A program made the position numbers and the translations under genes. A stretch of 64,000 nucleotides of DNA from Mytilus edulis (lineage: Eukaryota; Mollusca; Bivalvia; Mytilida; Mytilidae). Below are positions 43,401 through 55,352 of the stretch, in pieces. The DNA lies in assembly GCF_963676685.1 (NCBI RefSeq), contig NC_092352.1, forward strand, positions 28,105,117 to 28,169,116, in the 5' to 3' direction. Each line of letters starts with the position of its first letter. The first letter of the stretch is position 1. The notes under the pieces were generated by a model, which was not told the DNA's origin, ran no database searches, and worked only from the letters and a program-made list of their open reading frames with translations.

Positions 43401-46400
43401 TCATTCTTTATGCATTTTAAAATAACATCAGAGAATCAATTCTTTAATCCTATTTTGTCAATTGTGTAAGTGCCATGTTTTGTTTGTGTTTATAACTTTA
43501 TATTGAGAATATGATTGTTTGTGTTAACATTGAGAATATGATCATTTGTGTTTATATTGAGAATATGATCGTTTGTGTTTATATTGAGAATATGATCATT
43601 TGTGTTTATATTGAGAATATGATCCTTTGTGTTTATATTGAGAATATGATCATTTGTGTTTATATTGAGAATATATATGATTGTTTGTGTTTATATTGAG
43701 AATATGATCGTTTGTGTTTATATTGAGAATATGATCATTTGTGTTTATATTGAGAATATGATCATTTGTGTTTATATTGAGAATATGATCATTTGTGTTT
43801 ATATTGAGAATATGATCGTTTGTGTTTATATTGAGAATATGATCATTTGTGTTTATATTGAGAATATGATCATTTGTGTTTATATTGAGAATATGATCAT
43901 TTGTGTTTATATTGAGAATATGATTGTTTGTGTTTATATTGAGAATATGATCGTTTGTGTTTATATTGAGAATATGATCATTTGTGTTTATATTGAGAAT
44001 ATGATCATTTGTGTTTATATTGAGAATATGATCATTTGTGTTTATATTGAGAATATGATTGTTTGTGTTTATATTGAGAATATGATCATTTGTGTTTATA
44101 ATAGAATATGATTAGTAAGAGATTAGTAATGAGTAAGACTACCAGGAGTTTTTATTGTTATTGCATCACATTGCATATATATTTTCATTCTTTACCAAGC
44201 TTCAAGTATAATTATGTATTGATTTTTGATTGAAAAACAGGTGCTATGACATGGATTCACAAACAGATAATGAATGGAGTAAACCCACGCCCAATACTGA
44301 ACGGGTTGATACCTGATGATACATTAATCCCGAATGACATTGATGATTTTACTTTATGGAAGATAGTTATTAATATAATGTCAGAGCCACCTCCAAGAAA
44401 AAAACTGAGCCATATCAACACACTACAAGATGTCATACAACTCCTTCAGAACTGTACAAATATAATGGTACTTACTGGAGCTGGGGTAAGTCTCAAAACA
44501 TCAACTTTTTGAAAATGTCTAGAATATAATTGGTTTAGTTAGAGCTTTAAAAAGTCTCCTTAAACTGACTGAAGCTTGGGTGTTCTCTTAAAACTTAAAG
44601 TTCTTCAGAAGTTAAAGTCATATGAAACGAGTGAGTGGTGGAAAAATATGTTTATCCAATTCTTGAACCAATGCATGTATACATCATAAACTTAGTCCTC
44701 TGTGCACGATTTTCTCATTTTTTACGCAAATATATCGTATAATTGTTAATTTTTTTTCTGTCTGTCTGTTATCAATGGTTATGATTTAAAAAATATGGCT
44801 GCTCATTAAATGCCGTGTTTTGAAGCTGAAGTTACCGATTGTCACCTTATAGTAAACAAATAACAAAAGCATGGGTATTTGTTTATTTTGATGACAGATC
44901 CCTGTGTATTGCGATCATCGGATTTTTACGAGGAGGGTTACGCTCAGGTCACTATGCATATGGAAAATATGTCGGTGAATTGCTTCCTGGAAGCAATTAA
45001 AAATAAGTTAACTTTTTGTAAATGTGGACAAATTCAAGAATTTTCCTCAGAAAAAAGTATATGTACATAAGTTGTACAATGAAAACTATCCATTTAGTTA
45101 TAAAAAACATATGTATATTTTTTTTTAATTTGAGGTTTCTTATGACTTTATTTGGAATTTTCAACTGAGCTATTATGGTGCTTATAAGTGTGGTTTCAAT
45201 TTATAATACTTCAAAAGTCAACATTTTGTATTCCAATACCCAAGAACATGTGCTAAAAAATGATATAAAAGTCAAAGACACATGGTAAACAAGAAATGAA
45301 GCTTATGAACACCTTTTAAATTCATCTGAATCAAAAAGCTATTTCTCAGGATAGGTACAGCAGAATGCATTGAGTGTGTAATTATAGGTACAATGTAATA
45401 TCTTTGGTTAGCTTGTTTGCTAGCTGAACTGTGAAATCATTATTATGTAAGATAAACTACCCTCCTTAAGGAGTAGGCTAGTCCAGCAGATAACTAATCT
45501 ATCTGTAGGACTAAACTACTACTAAAGGAGGGTTGTATACATAGCCTAATAATGACTTCACGGTTAAGCTAACCAAAGATTCTACCTTAACCTACACACA
45601 CAATGCATTCTGCTGTATATAAATTGTGCTTTTCTTTTTCACAGGTATGTTTAAAACTTACATTTAAGATGTCCTATATAATTGTAACACAATACTGTGT
45701 GAAAAGTTATTTTCTTCTATGTTCTCCTAGATCATTTAAATTTTTGGTTGCACTGTACATGTTTTAGATATTTATGTAGAATAGTTTACAAGTTGTATTT
45801 GTTATAAATGGTATTATTTTTTTCAAGTTAAAATTGTTATAAAGGGTAACATTCTGAATTTTTATAGGTATCTGTATCCTGTGGTATCCCAGATTTCCGA
45901 TCAAGAGATGGAATCTATGCTCGCCTAGCTGTAGACTTCCCAGATTTACCTGATCCACAAGCCATGTTTGATATCAACTACTTCAGTAATGACCCTAGAC
46001 CTTTCTTCAAATTTGCAAAGGTAAAGTTTTTATCAAAAAGTAATATCACAAAAATACTGAACTCCGAGGATAATTCAAAAAGGAAAATTCCTCATAAAAT
46101 GGCAAAATCAAATGAATGGATAATGACTGTCATATTCCTGACTTGGTTCAGGCAAAAGATAATTCATTCAACTTTACATAATTCCAATTCGTTATTACAT
46201 CAACCTAACATAATTCAAATAAGATTTTACATGACAGTTTAGAAAAATGATTGAACTGGAAATGAAGTACAAATAAAAATCGACAAAGATACTTAATTGA
46301 TAAATTCGGGCACTGTGGCCACATCTATGCAGGGCTTTCATAATAAAATTATGCCATCCACACATTTTCAAATCATTTTTTGTATCCTTTTAGATTTTGT

Positions 46401-49400
46401 AACACTATGTAATCAAGATAATACTTAGAGCATCAAGAACAATGTAGGAAATGAAAAAATCATGTGAGGTGAAATTTATGATAAAGCAGTTGTACAGTTG
46501 TGCATTGAAGGTGGTGAACTCCCATGACCAAAATTTTTTCCTTAACCATTAATACTGAATACTCTTATGTAGTTCAAAAGAAAGTTACATTAAAACCCTT
46601 CAAACAAAAACAACCTTGTTCAATCATAGATTTTGATATAATTGTTTAACTAATGTTTCATTTTTGATTGCAGGAAATATATCCAGGTCAGTTTGAACCA
46701 TCACGTTCACACAAGTTTATAAATACCATAGAGAAACATGGTAAATTGTTGAGAAACTACACACAGAATATCGACACACTGGAACAAGTTGCTGGTATTA
46801 CTAAAGTAATTCAATGTCATGGTAGGTTATATGAAGTAATTATTTTTATGCCCCTGCTTTCACGGAGGGGGCATTAAGGTTTACCCTTGTCTGTCTGTAA
46901 GTCCCTAGACACATTCCCCATTTGATTTTATAAATGATAAATATTGGTTGTTGAAGAACAAACGATTCTTTCATCACTAAAGGAAGGCTATATTGTGGAA
47001 TGAGTATTGTTTGTTGAAATTCAAGAACTATAAAATTTCTTCCTTTTGTCAATTTTCTATCAGTCAAAGAGGAACAGTTCTTTCGTCACTAAAGAAAGCT
47101 GTTTTTGTGAAATGAAAACTTTTTATTGGAAATCAGATACTAATAAAGTTTTCATCTTTGTTAAGTTTTACTTTCAACAGCAATTTTTGACATATATGAA
47201 TTTTGACATTTGTTACTTGACCTTGACTTAAATTTAATGCTTCAGTGGTCAGATTAAGTATGTGCAATCATAGAGAAATTACATTTGTTTATCATAATTA
47301 CACATTTGTATAAAAGGTGCAAACAACAGCAGTGCTGAATACTAGCTGAGAAATATATTGTTTATATCTTGTTCATCATTAAAACAAAGTTTTATATATT
47401 CCAGGTTCTTTTGCTACAGCCACTTGTATGTCATGTAAACACAAAGTTAGTGCAGAAATTGTAAGAGAAGATATATTTAATCAGGTGGGTAGATATTAAA
47501 GATTTTACTAAAATTGTCAATTACAGACAAACTTGCTTAGGGTATTCTGCTCTTTGGTCAGGTTGTTGTCTTTTTGACGCATTCCCCTTTTCCATTCTCA
47601 ATTTTATCAATTACTTTCTTTAATCAAGGTTAAATACCATTAACTGGTTTTCTTTGCTAAATGTAGATAGGACAGTTAGTATTTTAGTTTTAAAACTTGA
47701 GCAAATAATTTTACAGATTAAAACTGTTGTTATGTACATAATTCTAAATTAACATAAATTTAAACAAGGGCACATACCTCTAGAACACATTTTTAAAGGA
47801 AATCAATTTTAAGAAAAAATGTTTTATCATACTGTGGATTCATTTATTTTCATGACTGATGGGTACCAATTTTCATGGATGAAGAAAAACTTGCATGTTC
47901 ATGGACATTTAATTTTGTGGTTTTGCCAAAGTCTTCATACAAGCCTATAGAAAAATTTTCATTCATTGAATATTTAATTTCACTGTTCACTTATACACAC
48001 AAAAATATCCACGCAAATTGGTATCCAATGAATAATAATGAATCCACAGTACCTCAAATTCAGGTGAGAAAACTATTTTTGAGAAAGATAGATTTTTAAA
48101 GCCAAAATCTTCTAATGTCAACTTTGCATAAAGAATTTAACGTATTTATTGTATTATTTCTATTGTTTAGGTTATACCCAAATGTTCAGTGTGCCCTCCA
48201 GACAGTCCAACGTCAATAATGAAACCAGACATAGTATTTTTTGGTGAAAGTTTGTCTGATGAGTTCCACAAACAAATGACGGAAGACAAAGACAAATGTG
48301 ATCTACTTATTGTGATTGGATCATCTCTCAAAGTGAGACCAGTGGCACTTATACCAAGTAAGTTGTTGTATCATCTCTCAAAGTGAGACCAGTGGCACTT
48401 ATACCAAGTAAGTTGTTGTGTCATCTCTCAAAGTGAGACCAGTCGCACTTATACCAAGTGAAGTGTGTGTAATCTCTCAAAGTGAGACCAGTCGCACTTA
48501 TACCAAGTAAGTTGTTGTGTCATCTCTCAAAGTGGGACCAGTGGCACTTATACCTAGTAAGTTGTTGTGTCATCTCTCAAAGTGAGACCAGTGGCACTTA
48601 TACCAAGTAAGTGGTTGTGTCATCTCTCAAAGTGAGACCAGTGGCACTTATACCAAGTAAGTTGTTGTGTCATCTCTCAAAGTGAGACCAGTGGCACTTA
48701 TACCAAGTAAGTTGTGTCATCTCTCAAAGTGGGACCAGTGGCACTTATACCAAGTAAGTTGTGTCATCTCTCAAAGTGGGACCAGTGGCACTTATACCAA
48801 GTAAGTTGTGTCATCTCTCAGAGTGGGACCAGTGGCACTTATACCAAGTAAGTTCTGCATCTCTCAAAGTGGGACCAGTGGCACTTGTACCAAGTAAGTT
48901 GTGTCATCTCTCAAAGTGAAACCAGTGGCACTTATACCAAGTAAGTTGTTGTGTCATCTCTCAGAGTGAGACCAGTGGCACTTATACCAAGTAAGGTGTG
49001 TGTAATCTCTCAAAGTGAGACCAATGGCACTTATACCAAGTAAGTTGTGTCATCTCTCAAAATGGGACCAGTGGCACTTATACCAAGAAAGTTTCTTGAA
49101 AATAAGAGTGGTTTTTTTTCTCAAGATATTTATGGAACAATACAGGAAAGAGGAAGATAAAGTATGAAATATAGGTCGCAACATCAATTTTTCTTGCTTT
49201 TTCAATTTCAAGCAGAAGAGTTATTAAAAAATGCATAACAAAACATACTACAAAAATCCGTACACAAGAAAAGCACTTAATAGGTCTATGCTAACAGTAC
49301 AATAGATGACCAAAAAACCTATTAAATTGAATAAGAATGAACAATTACCAATCAAAAAATGCTCTAAGTTTAGAGAGTATAACCTGTTGATTTGAAACTT

Positions 49401-51648
49401 GACATATATATTGTATTACTTTATACAGATGTAGTATATAAGTTTTATGTGTATTATTCAAGGTGCATATTATACTTAACTATAGGTTTAAATATGTAAT
49501 TTTATGTATTTCAGATTCATTGCCTGAAGATGTACCTCAGATTCTCATCAATAGAGAACCTCTTAAACATTTAAACTTTGATGTTGAATTACTTGGTGAT
49601 TGTGATGCTATTGTTGAGGAGCTGTGTAAACATTTAAATTGGGACAACAAATCACGATCACCATTACTTCATGAAATATCAAAATGTGAACTAAAAACAC
49701 CAACATCGTCAGACCTTGATGACAGTGGCAGTGACAATGATGTCAAAGGTCAGGGGTCACTTGAAAATAAAAGTGAAGAAGGTAAATCAGATGACAGAAA
49801 CTGTGATCAAAAGACAGCCAAAGAAGTGTCCAACTTACAGCATGTCAAAGTTTGTGATGAGATAGATGAAAATAACAGTGTTAAAAATGACAAAAAGCCA
49901 CACATTCCGGTCAGTGTTGTGTTGGACAATAGTGAAAGCTGTACTGTTATAAATAAATCAGATTCTAGTCCGGTAATTACTTCACAAAAGACTGATGAAA
50001 CAGATGGTCTAACTATTAATGGAAATACTTCTCTAGAGACCAGTTCTAAAATAATTGAATCAGAGACTCAAGACAGATCTGTAGCTGATGAAAGTAGAAG
50101 TAAGACCACTTCTGAAAATTCTAAACTAGATAGCAAAGACAGTTCTTTGTCTGGTAAATCAAAGAATAATTCAGCATTAGCAGTGGATAGCAACAAGAAT
50201 GGTTTACTGTTGTCTGATGATCCCAAAGATGAGGAGGATGATGACGATGAAGACTTTGAGATAACTAACATGTGGAAATCAGGTCATCATGGAAGTCTTG
50301 CTAAAAGATTAGAAGGTTTTTATTTACCTAAAATGGCTAAAATGATCAAATTATGCATCCATAGAATTATTACTCAATTGAGATGGATTTTTTTCACTTT
50401 ACATACTGATTGATTGGGAATTGTCAATAAGCACACTTACTGAATACTGAATTTTTCAACAATTAAAAAAAATTAATGCTAAAGCTTTCATTTTTGGCAT
50501 AACTGTATGAAAATTAGAAAGATTTTGTATTTTATATTTTTATGTCCCACCTATGATAGTAGAGGGGCATTATGTTTTCTGGTCTGTAAGTCCATTCATC
50601 CATCCGTCTGTCCGTTTGTTTGTCTGTTTTATCCGTTGGTCCTGCTTCAGGTTATAGTTTTTGGTCAAGGTAGTTTTTGATGAAGTTGAAGTCCTATCAA
50701 CTTGAAACTTTGTACACATGTTCCTTATGATATGATCTTTCTAATTTTAGTGCCAAATTAGAGTTTTAACCCCAATTTCACAGTCCACTGAATATAGAAA
50801 ATGATAGTGCGAGTGGGGCATCCGTGTACTGGGGACACATTCTTGTTTAATTTTCTAAAAAATAGAAAAATAAAATCACTGTATAAAAAAATCAATACGC
50901 AACTAGTCAAGAAATTTTAAGTGTAAAATGCAAAATCAAATCACAAATCCAGTAGTCATCCTGATTTGATGACTGTTCTCAGATTCAAGGATGTTATTGT
51001 ATTTCTCAACAAATTCTTCTTATTTTTTCAGGTAAACAGTACTTATTTCTTCCTCCTAGTAGATATGTATTTTCTGGAGCAGAGGTGTATTCTGATATGG
51101 AGGATGATTCTGACTCCGATATATCATCAATGTCTTCTTCATCAGATGACGAATCACAGAACAGTATTAATGATGATGAAAAGAACGATTCCAACACTCT
51201 CCCCTCTGTAAATGATGTAAAGGAAGATTCTGAATTACACCTTGTCAATGGTGAGGAAAGGAAAGATTCAAACACTCTCCCTTGTACAAATGGTGAAAAG
51301 AAAAATTGTGAATTACAACTAGTCAATGGTGATGAAAGGAATGATTCCAAAATTCTCCCTTCTGTAAATGGTGAAAAGGAAGATTCAAAATCACATCTAG
51401 TCAATGGTGAGGGCTCAATAAACAATGAAACAAAAGACATCAACAACCCTGTGAATAGTGTTTTCCGTGATCAGACAAATTTATCTTGTAAAACAGATCT
51501 AAACACCTCAAATGGAATGTTAAAATATGACTCTCAACACAAGACAAAACCATTGCAAAAATTATGTAATGGGATGCATCAAAGTTATGATGAATTAGAG
51601 GAACCTGAAAGACAAGTTCAATCAGCTGACAAACACAGTGATTCATAA
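40443..51648 (+). CDS. SIRT1: NAD-dependent protein deacetylase sirtuin-1
   Basis: Ten coding exons: 40443-40518, 41644-41702, 42977-43070, 44241-44485, 45868-46020, 46674-46821, 47405-47484, 48171-48357, 49515-50315 and 51032-51648; every junction is GT-AG and in phase; 819 aa (human 747). Residues 1-25 include a basic KRQK patch. The catalytic domain spans about 80-400: NAD loop TGAGVSVSCGIPDFRSRDG (155 on), NYTQNIDTLEQ, catalytic His258 in IQCHG, zinc ligands Cys266, Cys269, Cys290 and Cys293, FFGE, then GSSLKVRPVALIP and LINREPL. The C-terminal ESA-type peptide QYLFLPPSRYVFSGAEVYSD (617-636) that stabilises the core is kept. The linker (about 400-610) is Ser/Asp-rich and ends in an acidic run; the tail has a 26-residue repeat. 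It removes acetyl groups from histones and transcription factors, mainly in the nucleus. All key residues are present. Intron 8 begins with copies of its own splice site. Confidence 0.96.
41745..42130 (+). repeat. Mussel-type interspersed repeat in SIRT1 intron 2
   Basis: GAGGAGATGTGGTATATGAC, AATGAGACAACTATCCACC, GGGCACTGTACAGCCTTCAA, CATACTGTTTAGTCAGCTC and TTCAAACGAGAAAACTAAAA occur in family order. Confidence 0.75.
43497..44104. repeat. 27-bp minisatellite in SIRT1 intron 3, about 22 copies
   Basis: Unit GTTTATATTGAGAATATGAT plus CATTTGT, with C/T and A/G variants at two positions. As 27 is a multiple of three, one forward frame stays open through it and reads the nonapeptide ENMIICVYI again and again; this is a by-product of the period and the array lies between coding exons 3 and 4. 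Confidence 0.92.
45358..45615. mobile_element. 258-bp palindromic element with TA duplication, SIRT1 intron 4
   Basis: CAGCAGAATGCATTG and CAATGCATTCTGCTG form the ends and the pairing continues through most of the length (CTTTGGTTAGCT with AGCTAACCAAAG, CCCTCCTT with AAGGAGGG). TA at 45356-45357 and 45616-45617 fits a Tc1/mariner-type target. Non-coding. Confidence 0.82.
47832..48049. mobile_element. TA-flanked miniature element, SIRT1 intron 7
   Basis: CTGTGGATTCATT and AATGAATCCACAG ends with TA on both sides; GGGTACCAATTTTCATGG and AATTGGTATCCAATGAATAA pair inside. A second copy with the same ends lies at 51999-52254. Non-coding. Confidence 0.82.
48321..49090. repeat. Minisatellite of SIRT1 exon 8 end plus splice donor, 16 units
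   Basis: The first unit is the last 37 coding bases of exon 8 with its donor: TCATCTCTCAAAGTGAGACC, AGTGGCACTTATACCA, AGTAAGTTGTTG. It then repeats at 50-bp spacing and later at about 45 bp, 15 more times. Most units keep AAGTAAGT; exceptions are CAAGTGAAG (unit 3), CTAGTAAG (unit 5) and CAAGAAAG (last). If splicing skipped the first donor, translation would add SKLLYHLSK and stop at TGA 48384-48386, inside the catalytic domain. Confidence 0.92.
50545..50855 (-). repeat. Interspersed repeat in SIRT1 intron 9 (minus orientation)
   Basis: GAGGGGCATTATGTTTTCTG, CCATCCGTCTGTCCGTTTG, TTGGTCAAGGTAGTTTTTGA, AACTTGAAACTTTGTACA and GTGTACTGGGGACACATTCT are the reverse complement of the family at 8405-8695 and 60475-61450. 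Confidence 0.8.
51187..51410 (+). repeat. In-frame 78-bp (26-residue) repeat in SIRT1 exon 10
   Basis: Units start at 51187, 51265 and 51343 (period exactly 78). In protein: DSNTLPSVND, DSNTLPCTNGEK, DSKILPSVNGEK, each followed by an ELHLVNGEE-like end. Polar, low complexity, just after the ESA-type peptide. The repeat keeps the reading frame. Confidence 0.88.
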
Positions 51649-53449
51649 TTACGTCAGTCTGACAATATATAACATGGTGTATGATCATTTCACAGAATAA
51701 TGGCATTGTACTATAATCATTGTTTTCTACAGTTTATTGTTTAAAAATTATTTTTTCATTTCCTGCTCTTGTTTTATCTTTGTCATATTAACAAAACTGC
51801 AACAATGGCAATCCCTGTGTGATGTTTATCATTTTCCATTATAATTATAATTCATTTATATTTGTTGGTACACATTTTCATGGATATTTTCATAGCTACT
51901 TGATTTCATTGTTACAACAGACTAAAGGTTTGCTTTTGTTGAATTCTCAAATGGTTCACCTTTACCCTAACATTCACAACTGTAGTACTCATCAACTACT
52001 GTGGATTCATTTAATTTTTTATTTATTTACAAATGTATAATGGGTACCAATTTTAGTAGATTGAGGAAAACTTGCATTTAGGTGGATATTTGATTTCATG
52101 GCATTGCCAAAGTTTACACATAAGTCTACATATAAATCTAGTAATCTACCTTAAATAGAAAATTTTAAATTAGTTGAACATTTAATTTTGTGGTTCCCCT
52201 GTACCCTTGAAATCCATGGAAAATGGTATCCAACGAATAATGATGAATCCACAGTACTAAATAAAAACGAATCCAAAGTATATGTGGTTTGTGTTGCAAT
52301 TCTTTTTTCAGCAATTTGCAGCAATTCTTTGAAAGTAAGATAATGAAAAAACATACTGTCTAGTTTTTGATGTACTTATATATTTTGCATGAAAAAAAAT
52401 GTTTGAAAAATATGCTCAAAATTATATTAAAAAAAAATAATTTGTCTCATAAAAAAAAAATGTTTTTTGAGACTGAGTAATGTGAAACAGAAAACTTCCA
52501 GTTTAAGGCAGTTCTCAGTCTCTAGTTACTAGATTGATCAATTTCTCAAAATCTATGCAAGACTGAACATTTTAGGGGAGATAAATCATGTTAAATTTTT
52601 GATGACTTTGAAATTGTTTAAATTTCATTATGGGATTGACCAAATAGTGTGGTTCATTATCTTTAAGACTATTCTGCATACAAATGTGGATTGTACTTTT
52701 ATTTTGGCACATTCCTGTGTAAAATGTGAAAGTTTGAAAACTGCACAATTTTTGTTTTAAAACACAAGTAATCTAGAATACTTTCAACTCCTCAAAGGAA
52801 GATAACATTACTTTCAATTCAGAATTCAAATGGTCATTTCGGAGTAACAAGTTTTTCAAAACATAAAAAAAATCTTTTTTCTAAAATCTACCTGAAGGTT
52901 TTTTTTTCTCTTTTCTTTCCTTTTTTAAGTACCTTTGAATAAAAGTAAGTACCATTCAATGTTCAATTCAAATATTTTTATTTATTTTAAAAAATTTAAT
53001 ATTGACAATGAATAATAATAATATAAATAATACAAAAAAATGTATATCCTATTTCTAATTTGATTAAATACTGATCCTGTTTCCACATTACAATGATCTA
53101 ACAGCATTCTGTTTTCTTAAAAATTATTCAAGATTTTCAGAATTTGCTATAATGTTAAATACCAAAAACATGCTGTATTTTCATTGGTTAATGCAATGAT
53201 TACTAAAACATTAAGGGATACAGAGCATTGTCTGGTCGTAGTAAATGAGTCATTGACATGGGATCTGTATTATAATCAATTTGTCTTATTTCAAATTTGA
53301 AATATTAAAGATGTATTGTTCATAACAATTTACAGATTTATAAATATTTCTTGTTTTCTTTATTGAGGCCAACTTGTTTCTTTTTACTAGAAAAATTACT
53401 GGTTCTTTTATAAAGGGTTAGTGTAACTTACAATTGAATTTAGTTGTTT
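51649..53449. other. SIRT1 3' flank with a second TA-flanked element
   Basis: 51999-52254 has CTGTGGATTCATT and GATGAATCCACAG ends with TA at 51997-51998 and 52255-52256, the sister of 47832-48049. AATAAA occurs at 52259-52264, just past it, and again near 52937; either could serve SIRT1. Nothing else seen to 53449. Confidence 0.6.
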
Positions 53450-54655
53450 TTATACGACTGCCAAAATTGAAAATTTTTTGGTCGTATATTGGCATCACGT
53501 TGGCGTCGTCTTCGTACGTAGTCGTCGTCCAAAGACTTTTGGTTTTCGCACTATAAGTTTAGTATAAGTGAATAGAAATCTATGAAATTTAAACACAATG
53601 TTTATTACCATAAAAGGAAGGTTGGGATTGATTTTGGAAGTTTTGGAATTAGGAGCCAAAAAGGGCCCAAATAAGCATTTTCTTGGTTTTCGCACTATAA
53701 CCTTAGGGCTATTCCAGAAAAAAATGTATGGGGGGTGGGGGGGGTTGGAAGGCACATTATATTAATAATACATGGGTGATGGGTATCAGAGCAACTTTTC
53801 ACACTATAATGCACTATAAGTCTCAATTACAATTGTCTGGGTGGCGGGTGCTGACAAAAAGTGCCTTCCAACCCCCCCATACATTTTTTTCTGGAATAGC
53901 CCTTAGTTTAAGTAAATAGAAATCTATGAAATTTTGACACAAGGTTTATGACCACTAAAGGAAGGTTGGGATTGATTTTGGGAGTTGAGGTCCCAACAGT
54001 TTAGGAATTAGGAGCCAAAAAAAGGGCCCAAATAAGCCTTATTCTTGGTTTTCGCACAATAACTTTAGTATAAGTAAATAGAAATCAATGAAATTTAAAC
54101 ACAAGGTTTATGAATACAAAAGGAAGGTTGGGATTGATTTTGGGAGTTGAGGTCTCAACAGTTTAGGAATTAGGTACCAAAAAGGAGCCCAAATAAGCAT
54201 TTTCTTGGTTTTTGCACAATAACTTTAGTATAAGTAAATAGAAATCAAAGAAATTTAAACACAAGGTTTATGAATACAAAAGGAAGGTTGGCATTGATTT
54301 TGGGAGTTGAGGTCTCAACAGTTTAGGAATTAGGTACCAAAAAGAAGCCCAAATAAGCATTTTTCTTGGTTTTCGCACCATAACTTTAGTTTAAGTAAAT
54401 AAAAATCTATGAAATTTAGACACAAGGTTTATGACCACTAAAGGAAGGTTGGGATTGATTTTGGTAGTTGAGGTCCCAACAGTTTAGGAATTAGGAGCCA
54501 AAAAAGGGCCCAAATAAGCCTTATTCTTGGTTTTCGCACAATAACTTTAGTATAAGTAAATAGAAATCTATGAAATTTAAACACAAGGTTTATGACCATA
54601 AAATGGGATTGAATTTGGGAGTTTTGGCCCAAAGGGTCCTAAATTAAACTAAGTT
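53450..54655. mobile_element. Tandem-core element with TATACGAC hairpin start (first copy)
   Basis: Opens with ATACGACTGCCAAAATTGAA and TTTTTTGGTCGTATATTGG, an inverted pair, then a GTCGTC run, then about six units with TTGGTTTTCGCACTATAAC, AATAGAAATCTATGAAATTT, ACACAAGGTTTATGACCA, AGGAAGGTTGGGATTGATTT and GGGCCCAAATAAGC (period 165-185). A relative is at 56335-57620. 53722-53900 is a short inverted insert (GGAAGGCAC and GTGCCTTCC with CCCCCC/GGGGGG). Confidence 0.7.
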
Positions 54656-54664
54656 TGATTTTAA

Positions 54665-55348
54665 AGGGGCACTAGCTGTCAAATTCATTGTTACCGATTT
54701 GACTCAAATTCTCATATTTGGTTTATAACAAGGTAAAATATTTATCCAAACTATCAAAAGTCTAAAATAAACAGTTTACAGAGCATGGGGTAGATAATTT
54801 ATAGGTTCGTTTCGTGTGTATTTTAGTCCAGACGCCATCTAATTAACTATCGATTTGACCTCAGATGATCATATAAGCGATGTAAACAAAAATAAAGATA
54901 CGAATAGATTAAACCAACACGTGCAATTGGATTTTTATAGGTCTGCTTGATTTTATTATATAGATTAAAAATAGATGTTTCTCATTGTTTTTAACCATAT
55001 ACGAATGATTTTATGTGCATCGAATTAGTAATCAAATGATTTACCGTAGTTTCACTTTCATTGTTGACATTCTTTTTCTTTAAATAACCAGTACACGTAC
55101 AATGCATGCATTGTCAATCTCTAGCTAGGGGTTAACTTGAAGTTCACATGAATACCGGTTAGAATGATGATGACGTTTTCACTTGCAAGTGAATCAGTCA
55201 AAAATTATGTTTAATCGCTTATTTCAACAAAATTAAAGGAAATTAATTGCTAAAAGCAAATTATTATTTGATTATTCCAATTTGACTAACGATTGATCTA
55301 AAAAAAATCATACTTTATTTTTTTATATATATCGTAGCTAGTGCTCCT
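54665..55348. mobile_element. TTAA-flanked miniature element, second copy
   Basis: Ends AGGGGCACTAGCT and AGCTAGTGCTCCT with TTAA exactly at both sides (54661-54664 and 55349-55352). In the reverse sense its interior matches 32461-33113 (for example GTCCAGACGCCATCTAATTA here and TTAGATGGCGTCTGGAC there). Non-autonomous. Confidence 0.82.
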
Positions 55349-55352
55349 TTAA

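Noticed and set aside
43656-44111. 151-codon open frame of nonapeptide repeats
   Set aside because: It is the in-frame reading of a 27-bp minisatellite inside SIRT1 intron 3, with no start context, splice support or upstream coding sequence.
49463-49514. ATG at 49463 as a start of a separate gene
   Set aside because: The frame is only the intron end before SIRT1 exon 9; the AG at 49513-49514 is the acceptor and the protein continues exactly from exon 8.
51006-51446. 146-codon minus-strand frame
   Set aside because: It is the antisense of SIRT1 exon 10, open because of the serine/aspartate-rich codon pattern.
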